Assembly: GCA_951799445.1 (NCBI GenBank)
Contig: OX637292.1
Coordinates: forward strand, 8,993,296-9,057,295
Direction of reading: 5' to 3'
Length of the DNA: 64,000 nucleotides
Source: Pseudisothecium myosuroides
Lineage: Eukaryota; Streptophyta; Bryopsida; Hypnales; Lembophyllaceae
A model generated the notes under the pieces. The model was not told where the DNA came from. It worked only from the letters and a program-made list of their open reading frames with translations, and searched no databases. Positions within the stretch are counted from its first letter, which is position 1. Every line of letters starts with the position of its first letter. Positions 11,394 through 22,900 of the stretch are shown piece after piece. A program made the translations under genes and the position numbers.

Positions 11394-13352
11394 TACCTAG
11401 GATAAATGTAAAAAATTGCCCCCTATTTTGCGCCACAATTTTTGGTATTTCATCATTTTTCCTACCTAATTTTGGGCCTCTTATTGCAAATATGCAGTCA
11501 AAATTTTCAAATTTTATCATGGGTGGAAAATAAAAAATTCCAATGTTTTCCCCAAGGATAATGAGGGGCAGTAAGAGGGTCAATCCCCTAGCTCCCATTC
11601 CCGGGTATGGGTGTGTAAGACTCTAGAGTGCATCCATTGCTAAAAACATACCGTATTGACCCCTAAACACCCCATAGGACCAAAAGTGTCCTCACATAGT
11701 TTCAAGTCCAATTCAAAGTGCTGTAACTTTTGCATTTGTTGTTTGAATTATATTTAACTTGTTGGGCAATATGCTCTCTTTTTCTCTCTTTTTCTTTTTT
11801 TTACATTTTTTGTGGTAAATTTTTGAGATCAATCCAAGATGTACTAATTTTTTGAAAGCCAATTGAAATTCACAAGTTCAATTTGAATTCACCAAAATGC
11901 ATTTTGGTAGCTGCAACTTTGGGGGCATGCATCTCCTTCATCCAATGTTTGTTTTTAATAAAATTTGTTGGTTTGTGTTTACTTTGAATTCTAGTTGTTG
12001 TGGTAAAAATTTTAAGCCAATCCAAGTTGTTTTGAATATTTGGGTGCAATTCAAAATTCAAAATTCCGACATTTTTTAAATTACAATGAACTTTGGCGGC
12101 TTGTTTCTTCTTCATACAGTTTTTGTTTTCAATCATTTTTTGGAAAAGTTGCACATATTAGTCTTGTTTGTGTGGTTAAAATTTCATTTCAATCCAAAAA
12201 GTTATGAGTGTTTAAGAAGAATTTTAGTAGAAGGAAGTTAACTTTAGAGGTGTTTTTTGCAACTTTTTTTTGCTATTTTTTAACATTTCAAAGCCATTTT
12301 GTGGACACACTAAGTCAATTGAATGATATTCTCTTTCACCAATGTGTTTATATGCTAGTTTTAAAGAAGTTTATAATTTAAAGTTTTTTCATTTAAGTAG
12401 GTATAGAAATCAAATTTCACCTCCAATTGTGTTGCTAGGAAAATTTGAGCATCCTTTTTCAATACCAAAACATAATAATCTTAACCCCTAGTGACCCAAC
12501 AAAGACCATTTTCTAATTGCTTCCCCTCTCTTTTGAACTTTTGGTTCTCAAAATTTGACTTTTTTCAAAATAAAAATTATTTCTAGAAAATAGATTGTGT
12601 TAAAAATCCAATGGTGGTAGTTTCATCTAATTCCAAGTTAAACTCCGCCTTGTGGAATTTTTTAAAGTTGTATAGTGATAATTTACGGCCCATGTTTTTA
12701 GATTCAATTTGGGCATGGACTAAAACGTCAGTCAACCATTGCGATTGTTGCCCACCTCAAAAAAGGCAGATCCAAGGAGGCCAAGGAGAAGACAAGTGTG
12801 CCTATTCTTGTTTTTCTTACAAACACTAGTGATACTTTTATTTCAATGACCATTGTGCATTGTAAGCTCCTTAACAAATTGCAAAATGACCAATATGTTG
12901 TGAAATTTTAGATGAGCATTTTCAACTCTCTTGTCTTTCTCTAAGCATAAAATGGTCATCATTTCAAAATATTCTCACTAAGATATGCTCCTTCAAAGCA
13001 TGATGCTCTTGTTTTTCCATTGACCCAAATAAAACTTCAAACTTAAATATCTACTAAGCTTTTCAATCAAATAATCTGAATTTTTTTGAAGTGTTCACTT
13101 TCAATGTGAACTAAAAGATCCTATAGTTACATTCTATCCAATCTCAAGAAAAAATGAGCAAACAAATTGCTCAAATTCTTGGCATTTTTGGCCCAAGACA
13201 AAATTGAAGTATATCAATTATTTAAACAAACAATTTCAAAGTGAACCCTTGGCCGTTTCAGCTTACATTAACTTTTTCAATTGAGAAGAGGATGTTTATT
13301 TTTGTATGCATGTTGTTGGAAGGCTAGTTGCACTGACTAACTATTGCTCTAA
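11394..13352. other. AT-rich intergenic, no gene seen
   Basis: Long T- and A-rich tracts (for example 11790-11830) and no ORF with convincing coding character. A weakly repeated block around 11700-12200 has three similar sentences containing TTTGTTTTTAAT and a change-of-frame pattern, so it is probably an old repeat. Confidence 0.3.
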
Positions 13353-13475
13353 AGATATGTTTGCACTTGGTGTTATAGAGTGTTGTTAGTGAGGGTCTTA
13401 GGAACAAATTTAGACCTACTTCTAAACTGATTCACATTCTAAATATCACCCCTAACACCAAGTGCAAACATACCC
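13353..13475. mobile_element. Tourist-like MITE (PIF/Harbinger type)
   Basis: A 123-bp hairpin with ends GATATGTTTGCACTTGG and CCAAGTGCAAACATACCC, flanked by TAA on both sides (13350-13352, 13476-13478). A 3-bp TAA/TTA duplication and a GGGTATGTTTG-like end are typical of Tourist MITEs. Confidence 0.65.
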
Positions 13476-13478
13476 TAA

Positions 13479-15081
13479 GTAAAAAGTCTAGTAGATTTTA
13501 AAAGAAAAAATGAGAATGAACTTGGATTTGGAAATGCTTTGGTAACCAATTACGATTTCAGTCAAGGTTTGTTGTAATTGGATCATTGGAGCAGGAGAGG
13601 TCTGTAATTGTACATTCATTGTATATCTTCAAAACTTGGAATGCTAATAATATACGTGTGTACGAGACACTATTTGTGCCAATTTATAGCCACTATGCAT
13701 AAATTGAGTACATTTGAAATGCACCAATTACGGCAAATTGAGCATTCAATTTTTGTTCTTCAATTAGATACAATTTAATTTCTGAAAATTTATTCATAAC
13801 GAAATATTATTGAAAATGGCAAATTTTTCTTTAAACTTGAAGATGGACCAAAAAATTTGTGGCACATGCATTTCTTCATCATCAATTCATCTTCAGCTCC
13901 ATGAGTGCCTGCATCATTGGACAACAACCACCCATTCCAGATATGCAACTGTAGGCAACCCATTCCTGATCAGCGCCTCATTTTGGCTATGTAGACTTTC
14001 TCTTTCCATGAAGGAGGAGATGAATGGTGATTTTTTATGGCGCGGTTCCTGGGACAATTGTGGCACACTTTGATTGGCTACAAGACTCTCAATATTGAAA
14101 CCACCCTTTGGTCAATTTTGTTTTCAGCCGATGGTCGGAAATTGCAAACCCTATATCACTGGTATGGGAGGAACAAAATCTTCCGCTAAAAAATTCACAG
14201 TAATTATTTTTTGTGGAAAAAAAATCTCAAAAATTATAGAAACCTTCCGCAGTCTTGCTACACAGGGGAAAAATTATCTAGTCATGACAGCTGCCATGTA
14301 GATATATGAAATTCCTTAGAGCATTGCCACGGTTGTTCCAAATGTGGCGCAAACTTGGCCAGTCACCGACTCACCGTGAGAGGCCAATTTAATTGCCCCA
14401 TGGCACACACGGGAAGGCTCAAAAGTTGCCCGACCACTACCACATTTGACAAGGGCACAAGCAAATGGAGAGCCTTGCCCCTGGCTCGCTATGGACTACT
14501 TTTGTCCTTGTTTGCAAATTTTGAGGTACATTTCGCAAATTTCGAGGTACTTTTTCAATGTTCAAAGTCTTTGTCATGTCGGCATTGATGAGGTGATGTA
14601 AGGTGGCGCTATAGGGCTTGTGCATACCCGGTTCTCCGTGTTCCTAGCCCGTGTTGCCGTGGGGCACATGCGGACACACGAGCCGGGCTCAATCAATTGC
14701 CACACCAAGTGCGGACTTGGCGCCTCTTTTCCCTGTCTCAGCTATGGGGATGCCCTTAAATGGTCAAGAATGGGTTGCCTTCCATTAGGGTCCGGGAAGA
14801 ACCGGTAGCTAGTTCAAAGTTTGCCGGTGGATTTGGGAAAAGAACCGGTTGCAATTTAAAAACATCGGCAAAAAACCGGTGAATGAATGTCTAAAAAATT
14901 TCTATTTTGAATGATAAATAGAGAAAATAACCGGACTTGGTATTTGAAAAACTGGTTCAATATGGAAATTGGAAGAAATTAGCTGGTAAAACTAAAAAAA
15001 ACTTCCCGAAGGCAGCCTCCCATATGTCACATAATATTTAGTAGCCAGCTTTAGTACTGCCTCTTGTTGGATGGAATGATG
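13479..15081. other. Intergenic, including a GC-richer stretch
   Basis: No supported gene. 14320-14800 is noticeably richer in G+C than its surroundings and contains short ORFs, none of which has recognisable domains. It could be a fragment of an older insertion. Confidence 0.3.
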
Positions 15082-15134
15082 TCAAATACACCACATCATC
15101 TCATCTGGCAGATGAGATGATGTGGTATATTTGA
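15082..15134. repeat. Near-perfect 53-bp palindrome
   Basis: Arms of 26 bases around a single central G at 15108 match at 25 of 26 positions; the inner 18 are exact (ACCACATCATCTCATCTG and its complement). An RNA copy would form a very stable hairpin with almost no loop. Origin unknown. Confidence 0.8.
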
Positions 15135-15894
15135 AATGCAATCAATAACTAAGGTAGAACAAACAAAATGGGGAGTTTGCTCTCATGTCATTGCTGAAGT
15201 TTTTAATTTTTTTTCCACACAAAGACAAGTGATAGAAATGGCGAGAGCAATTGAAATTATATTTTTTTGACAAAGTATGAATTTGTTATGAATTTTTGAA
15301 GGTGCAACCCATTGTGGCCTAAAAGAGTCTCTAGACTACCCCAAACCAACAAAAACTATATCCATAACGATCATCTTACTCACCTAAAGTAGTCACAATA
15401 TTTTCTATCATGGAAGTCCTAAAACAATCACTTCCTACAATGAATTAGCACTAAAAAGTTGGAAGTTCCTATTGTGGTCACTAATCACTCCATTCAGGTT
15501 AGCTAAGACATTGATTGTGGCCCAAATCTCATTCACTGGAAGAAAACCATAATGGGGTGGAAGAAAACCTTGATGGGATCATCTGTAGGTGTCCACTATG
15601 GATCTTCTGTTCGTAATGGGTTGTTTTACCTTACTACTAATTTGTCAGAGAACTACAAGTGGAATTAAGAGGGTGCAAGCTGCCTAATACTGTAGCAAAA
15701 AGAAAAAGAAAAGACTTGTCAGTACCGCCGGATGTTAAGATTACAGTACTCAACATTGAATCCAATTTTTTTTTTTAAAACGGGGATTTAAAGTTAAACT
15801 TTAAATTAGTAAGCAAAGAAGTTCATGGTGAATATGGTAGTGATCCACTTCTTTGCTTTGTTTTTGAGTTGTAGAATACAAAAGACAATTCTTT
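15135..15894. other. Intergenic, no gene seen
   Basis: A CTAAGGTAG motif near 15152 resembles the end of the AGGTAG MITE family, but no partner end was found. No coding region is supported. Confidence 0.3.
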
Positions 15895-16470
15895 ATAAAC
15901 ATATTAGGTGGTAGGAGGTGAAACAAACAATGTGGCATATGAAAATTGGAGTAGGAGCTCAACCGCTCACTAAGTTATGTCAAATTAATGCAGAAATTAT
16001 ATTTGAAGAAGAATTTTAGACCTCATTTAGGCATAGTAAAATAATTTTTTTTCAAAAACTTTGAACTAAGAAAAGTTTAAAAATCAATCCAACTTTCATC
16101 TCCAAAAATCCGTTTGAGATTTCAAGCCTCCAATCAAAAGTTAAGGACAAATTTTGGAGCGGGGTTGAAAAGGACATTTTATGGGACATTTTCAAACATC
16201 CTCTTTGAAATTTGTCCATAACTTTTGATTGAAGGATTGAAATCTCAAACAGATTTTTTGAGATGAAATTTAGCTTGATTTATCAACTTTTCTTAGTTCA
16301 AAGTTTTTTGAAAAAAATTATTCTACTATGCCTAAATGAGGTCTGAAATTCTACTTTAAACACAATTCCTACTTTCGACTTAACTATGAGTGGTTGAGAA
16401 ACTACAAAGACTAATTTACTTATCCCACATGGATTGTTCTACCTCCTACTAACCCAGGTGTATGTAAAGA
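15895..16470. repeat. Inverted-repeat element (GGCATAGT hairpin family, copy 1)
   Basis: About 575 bp with arms of roughly 270 bp. The left arm carries GACCTCATTTAGGCATAGT near 16020 and the right arm its complement near 16335. The outer arms pair around 15902-15990 with 16380-16465. Relatives: 41765-42105, 49053-49372 and a half copy at 18030-18330. The right arm contains an unoccupied TTAA at 16380-16383 that is the insertion point of another transposon in the 49-50 kb relative. Confidence 0.65.
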
Positions 16471-16999
16471 GCTTCTCTTTAATATTGAAAAGCTAGAATA
16501 AGATGTTGATGGTATATGGTGAGATTGCATTGGAGTATTACCAGTATCCAATGGACTCTTTGAATTTTTGGCAAACCATTTTTCTTTGCAATTATTTGTT
16601 GATTTGCATGTTTGGTCCTAAAATTAGCAAAAAAACCACCATAAATGTACTGCCACTGTCTGGATACTGACCTTATAATGATGACATATGGATGAATTTT
16701 GTGAACGAGGACTCCATAGAGGAAAAGGCTGCCTCCTGGAAGGCTACTTACTGAATGTTATGCAATGCGACAATGAAATCAGCATCAATGATTCAATCAA
16801 AGTGTTCGTCTGCCGCAGCATCACTGCACGGACATGCTTAGCGTGCGGAGGATTTGTCTGTACAGTTTGTTACACAGTGAAGGATACTTTTTAATTGCGT
16901 AAAGATTAATATATACATTCATAAATTGCACAATCCGCGTCCGTCAGTTTCTAAATAAATTATCAAAAGATACTGTAAATTAAGGGGAAATGCAGGACG
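16471..16999. other. Intergenic, no gene seen
   Basis: The part near 16540-16640 is similar to 42340-42430, so the flank of the hairpin element is itself repetitive. The short ORF at 16688-16894 has no recognisable feature. Confidence 0.3.
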
Positions 17000-17003
17000 T
17001 TAA

Positions 17004-17263
17004 ATCCGTCCCTTGAAGTGGGACCAACAGGGTGAAAACGCAAGAGTTTTCCTTTGGGGAAAATGTAGGAATTTTTTATTTGTCACACATGATAAAATTT
17101 GCAAATTCTGAATTCATATTTGCAATCAAAGATTCCAAATTAGCTAGGAGTACTCGAGAACAAACCCTAGAATTGACACAAAATAGCTTTTTTTAGTTTG
17201 TTTTTTACCTTTATCCCGGAGAATTGCATTTTCACCTTGATGGTCCCACTTCGTTGGAAGGAT
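17004..17263. mobile_element. TTAA-flanked MITE
   Basis: A 260-bp element with imperfect terminal inverted repeats of about 45 bp, sharing the block AAGTGGGACCA near each end. It is flanked by TTAA (17000-17003, 17264-17267). The target preference suggests the piggyBac or Kolobok groups. It differs from the CCCCTAAAGGACC family. Confidence 0.6.
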
Positions 17264-17328
17264 TTAACGCCTTGTGCAAAGAATTGCCTCATGAATCCAC
17301 ATACAATATTTTTCCCGTAAGATGTTAA

Positions 17329-17985
17329 CCCCTAAAGGACCAAAGTCCCCTCGAGGGACACTTGGGATTTCGGGCAAGCTTGTGCAACCTGAAATTTTGA
17401 CTTGATTTTTTGAAACTTGTTTTGAAGATAGGAAATCACATGAGCTTTTTGAAAATATAATTTTTTTTTCAATCGGTGCCCGGGAGCAAAAGTTATGCCA
17501 CCCGAAGTCGAAAAAGCAATTCATTGGGCAGAAAAAAAAAAACTTTAAAAAATTGAATTTTTTTTTTTCAAATTTTTTTCTTAAAGATCATGTTTTTGTC
17601 TACATTTGAAGCTTTGATTCATTCTATTTGGACTCATAATGAGAAAGTTGTGGACAATCTTGTTTTTCGGGCAACCTAAACATCTTCTTCAAACAACAAC
17701 ATATAGAATTCATTTTTGAATGCAATTTTCAAAAAAATTCAATTTTTGTTTTTTGACAAGGTTAAGTTTGTTTGCAAGGACAATTCAACTGTTGGGATTA
17801 TGGTGTTTCAATTCCACCTAAAAGCTATTAACGATTTAGTGTTTTGTTCAATTTTGGACCTACTTCTACTCAACAATTCTTTTATATGTGAAAATCAAGT
17901 TTTGACATTCTGAATTTTTTTCCCCCGACTCTCAACTCAAATGTTCAATATAAATTTTTTTAACTTTACGGTGTGTAGTGCAAAA
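17329..17985. mobile_element. Truncated member of the CCCCTAAAGGACC TTAA family
   Basis: Starts with CCCCTAAAGGACC directly after TTAA (17325-17328). It follows the element at 49407-50340 in the same orientation for about 650 bp, then breaks off near 17985 without the other terminus. Confidence 0.65.
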
Positions 17986-18029
17986 AAAACCCACAAATGG
18001 CCATCAAAGTCATCTGAAATTGTTGTGAT

Positions 18030-18330
18030 TTTTAATGGACATTTTCTTTAACACTTTTAAAAATCCATTCCAACCCCTCTCCGAAATTTGTCTATAACTT
18101 TTGATTGGAGATTCAAAATCCCAAACGGATTTTTGCTAGTGAAACTTATCTTCGTTTACCAAACTTTTTTAGTTCAAAGTTTTTTGAGAAAATATATTTT
18201 ACTATGCCTAAATGAGGTCTGAAATTCTACTTTTAACACAATTCTTTGTTTTTGACTTAACTATGAGTGCATGAAAACCTACAAATTCTAATTTACATAT
18301 CCCACATGGGTTGTTCTACCTCCTACCACT
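18030..18330. repeat. Half copy of the GGCATAGT hairpin family
   Basis: Matches the right arm and flank of 15895-16470 (to about 18330) but has no left arm. It contains a second unoccupied TTAA at 18257-18260, equivalent to the occupied site at 49403-50344. Confidence 0.6.
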
Positions 18331-18659
18331 CCATGTGCATATAAAAAGTTGTCTTCTCACTCAAAAAGCACAATGCATAAATGGATTCTAATTCAAAGTG
18401 AGGTAATTCTACAATAACATTGAAATCAATAATCTCAATGAATCCATTAGCATTTTGTTTAAAGTTCCTATGTTTAGTTTTCATTTTTACTTGGAAATTT
18501 TTAATTTGCCACTACTTGTAGTGTATAGTCGCGGTGTGGGCACCAAGTGATGTTTTGACAATTATTGACAACTGTCCCTGTAACTACTGATTTGGTGCAA
18601 AATATACCACACCATTTTGTTCGGGGGGAGGGTAGAGCCAATGACTGCTACTGAATGTT

Positions 18660-19173
18660 ATGCTGTAATTTGTATTTTAAATATTTATTGTATTGGACTT
18701 TTCAAAATGGAAAGGGTTCAAGAAAAACCATTTAATCACTCACTCTATTCCACTAAAAAAAACTACATGTTAGATAAAGTGTTTGTACCAGGAAACCGCT
18801 CTATGTATTGATTTTGATTGTTGAACTAATAATGTGAAATTCAAATCAATTCCAAAAATTCTACATCACTTGAACAACAATCAATAATCAAAATCAATAA
18901 ATGGAGTTTTTTAGTAGTACATGCATTATTTCAATTTGGAAGATTTTAGTGGGATCAAGGGAATATTTGATATTTGTATTGTGAATTTAAGAAAAAGAAA
19001 TTCTTATATAGATACAATCATTCTCTCTCTTGAATTTTGAACAATCACATAACTATTATTTAGTGCTATTGTGTTTTTTCAAACAATTTTTTTTTAATTA
19101 TTTGAATATTTTGGAGATCATATCTTTTCAGGTTTGTACCTAGTCTTTCAATTTTTTACTTGAACTTGTAGCT
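18660..19173. repeat. Copy of old dispersed repeat, left of the nest
   Basis: Similar to 8140-8630, including the eroded Stowaway-like MITE. It is broken at 19173 by the nested insertions and resumes at 28862. Confidence 0.65.
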
Positions 19174-19344
19174 TTAACCCCAAAAGACCTAAGGTCTTTT
19201 TTCTGCCAAAAAACACTCAAAACTGTCATTTCTATAGCAAAGAATTAAAAAAATTGAAAAATGTTTTTTTTGCACATCTAACCGTAGGATTTTACACCCA
19301 ACTAATATGAGAATGGGTGGAAAAAATTTCAGAATTTTTGACCG

Positions 19345-19352
19345 CACAAATT
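19345..19352. repeat. 8-bp target-site duplication, left (CACAAATT)
   Basis: Identical to 27579-27586. In the uninterrupted relative the site occurs once, as CACAGATT (42960-42967). Confidence 0.9.
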
Positions 19353-19367
19353 CTCGGGGGGGTCACT
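19353..19367. repeat. Terminal inverted repeat, left
   Basis: CTCGGGGGGGTCACT, a perfect 15-bp complement of 27564-27578; a few further bases (TTAGA) match after a short offset. Confidence 0.92.
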
Positions 19368-19981
19368 TAGATTTTTTTAGCAAACTACGTGCGGCATAAT
19401 ATAGGGAGGTATTAATTCAAGATGTCCAAAAATTAGAAAATACTTTGAGGTAATATATGGTGTTCAAATTCATGTATTTCACTTTGAAGTAATATACCTA
19501 GGTTAATAATACCTGATATTTGAAAAAATTAGATCTAAGATACCCTACAAAAAATGGATCCTAGGTATTTATTGTTAATAGGTTCAATTTATGAGTTAGC
19601 TGGACTACTACTGCGGATGGAAAAAATTTGCTCACGGTCTTCCAGTATGGATGAAACTACTTGTTCGTCCACGGACTTAGGGCATTCCGGCAGTTGTCTC
19701 TCTCGTTTCAGCGTTAGTTTAGGGTTTCCGGATTGCAGTCGGGAGTGCCGTTGGAATGTCTGGATTTCGTTGACGCTTCAGTTCCGGGAAGCTTTGTATG
19801 CTGTTTGTGGCTTGTGCTCTAGCTAGGGTTACGGGCTTAGGGTGCTGCAAACAAACTTGGGGTTTCAGGCTTCCTGTTTTGTTGGAAAAGAGATCAGGGT
19901 TAGGGTGGGGCGCAACCATTCTTGTATTCTCGCTTAGGGTTTAGGCTGGGCTTACGGTGGGGCGATCTGTGCTGCGGGTTC

Positions 19982-22900
19982 ATGGCGTCGTTGCGGGAGC
20001 GCCACATTAAGTTGTGGACACTCGAAGATGACGAGGCAGAGCCAGAGTACTTCGGGAAAGTGAAGGTTGGGGATGGGAAATCGTATGCATCGTTGCGGGA
20101 GAGGTTGGAGGCCGCCAATGTGTTGGATTGGCCGTTCGAGTTCTGGGATGTCGAAGATAGTTGCAGGATACGGAAGAAAATAGAAGCGCTGAATGATATT
20201 TTGGAAGAAGTGCACGTCATCCCGGTTGGTTGCGGCAATCGTGAAACAACGAAACGGCGGAGAGTTGAGGCTGAAACTCTTGCAGATCTGGAGCCTGCGG
20301 TGGAGTTCCCAGATGTTGCAGCGTCGCTTGAAGAAATTGAAATTCAAGCAGGGCCTGTGGCCTCCTCTAGGGTTAGCGGTGATGGCGAGCCAAGTCAGGA
20401 GAGCAATGTGTCCTGGAAATCTGTCCTCATCTCCAAGGACGTGATGGAGCGGTACCTGAAGCAAGCTGAAAGACTGAGGAGAGATTTGAAGGATGTTTCA
20501 CTAGAAGACAACGAATGGGTGTTGCGGTCATGGGATGAAGACGGTGTGGCGTTCGTGAAAGTCTATTGCTTGGAATGCCGAAAAGAATGCGGCGGTGACA
20601 GCGGCTTACACAACAATTCTGTTGTTGCCAATCTCTTCTCAAACTTCAAGTCCAGCCACCTTTCTAGTACCCAACACATTAAAAATTGGTGCCGCAAGCA
20701 CAACGTTAATTTCCTTGATCATCCAGCATCTGCAGCACCAAAGGGAAAAACTGTGCCCTTGTCTCCGTCTGAACACAAGGAGCTCATCATGGAGGGCGTA
20801 TCTGTACTTGAAAAGGTGAATTCCGGAATGGATTCTGCTGTTTTGCCGTTCAGTGTTTTAGGGGACGTTGACACCCCAAACCCTAAGAGTTTCTGGTTCA
20901 AAGTGAGATGTCCATATTGCCGTGACCTCCTCAATCTGTGCCCCCCGAAGAAGAATTTGGAAGCTAATTTGCAGAATCACTTGGGAGGTTCAAAACACAT
21001 TTTGGCCGTTGAGGAGGCTCAAAAAGCCCTGACTAAACCTGCAGGCTTGCTAAGTGGAAGACGGGGGAGGCCAAGCAGATCGTCTAGCACGAGCGCCCAT
21101 TCCAACCAACCTGATTTGCATTCTTGGTTCACAGGTCGCTCGGGATGCAGCCAAGAAGGTATGACTTCCACTTCTGGTCTTGATACAAATGCTGTGAAGG
21201 CGTTGATGTGTTGGGGGTTCAGGGATTTGCAGTGTTTGTACAATGGTTTGTCTTATGCTATTCGAGGCTTGCTAGAGGATCACATGTCCGGGAAACATTG
21301 GTTCAGTGAACCACATCTGCTATCGACTGTCATTGTAGATGGGGCGGTTTTACAGATTAGGGGTGCGTTTAGACATAAAGAATGTGCCAGATTTTGTGCT
21401 AATGGAAAAGGTTTCATTAACCTCACATGCTCAAAGTGCGCTCAGATACCACAAGAGAATGATTTCACGAAGAGGGTGGTTAGAGAGGACCGTGCAGTCG
21501 ATAAGAGAGGCACTAGGACTACTGCCAGTGGTAGGAGAATCGGGTATTTGACGGTTGCCGAGCTTGTTCGTCATGGCAGAGACTTGAGGAAGAAGTTAAG
21601 GTCAGAAAAACTAAACCACTGGTCTGCTAAAGCTAGGATCGTCCAATTGAAGGTAAATCGGCCAACTTTAAAGGAAATGGCCAAACAGTCATCTTCTGAG
21701 CATAACTTAATGAAATTTTGCAACAACATCCTTAATGCTCATAGAACTGGGGCCTTCGGGGGTAGACCTGCGCTGTGGGACTTTATGAAAGATGTTGCCC
21801 AAAATTTGAATCGTGACAGCCGAGGGAATCGATATAGCCCAAACAGTAAGTCCTTTGCTCAAGTCATGAAGGTGTATGGAGGTAAGAGGATGTGTGACGT
21901 CTTTAGCTTGAATTATGCAGGACCTAATTATAGTACAATTAAGAGGGATCACCGAAAAGGGGTCCAATTCATACCCGGTGAACACGCTGAAATTTTTGAA
22001 TCTGTTGCAGAGATTTACAAAAACGCTAAGTTAGCATATGGTATTGTTGGACCGGTTCCTGTAATTCTCGCAGAGGACGAGACAAAAGTCAGGGGTCGAG
22101 TAGCTTATGAACCGAAGTGGGATACATTAGCGGGATTTTGTGGACCAAGTCAGGACCATGTCTGCGTATCTACTTTTAAGCCTGCTGTTGGTGCTGGAGA
22201 GGACGGATACACTAACATTTTGCAGTCCTTTAGCGGTAATACGGTTGGAGGATTTGCTAGAGTGATTGTAGTCAATCCACTTCACGAGAAGTTGCCTCGT
22301 CTAGTACTGGTCGCTTCTTGCACATGTAATTGCTTCGATTCCAGTTGGATTCGGAATCAATGGGGTGTTGTAGACCGGTTATGGGCTAAAAAGTGTTTGG
22401 ATGTCGTTGGCCCTGTTGTGGGACATTCCAGTGACGGAGACTCCCGTAGAAGACAGTTAATGCTGCAGGATTATCGAAGTATGGTAGGGCCTCGACTAAC
22501 TGTGGCTTGGGAGGGTTGGAATCTAACAGCTTCTCTTGATGAGCTAGGAAATGCACGAGGCCTAGGTGACCAGGATTATATACATAACGGGAAAAAACTA
22601 ATTAACCCTCTACTTTCAGCAGTGCGTGTACTGCAACTAGGTGGTGATGTCTGTACACACGAACATTTGGGATTTGTGTATAATCGGTTCACACTTGATC
22701 AGCATGGACTGAAGCAGGAAGATGTGGACCGGAAAGACCGTCAAAACTGGGCTTCTGCCCAAAGAATTTGTCAATTTAAGGTGCGGCATTGTCTGAAACT
22801 CTTGCGAGAGTTGAAGGACGTCAACAGAGAACGCACGCTCGGTACAGAGACATACCTTCAGATTTGCTCGGAGTACATTGACATTTTTTGTTCACAGACT

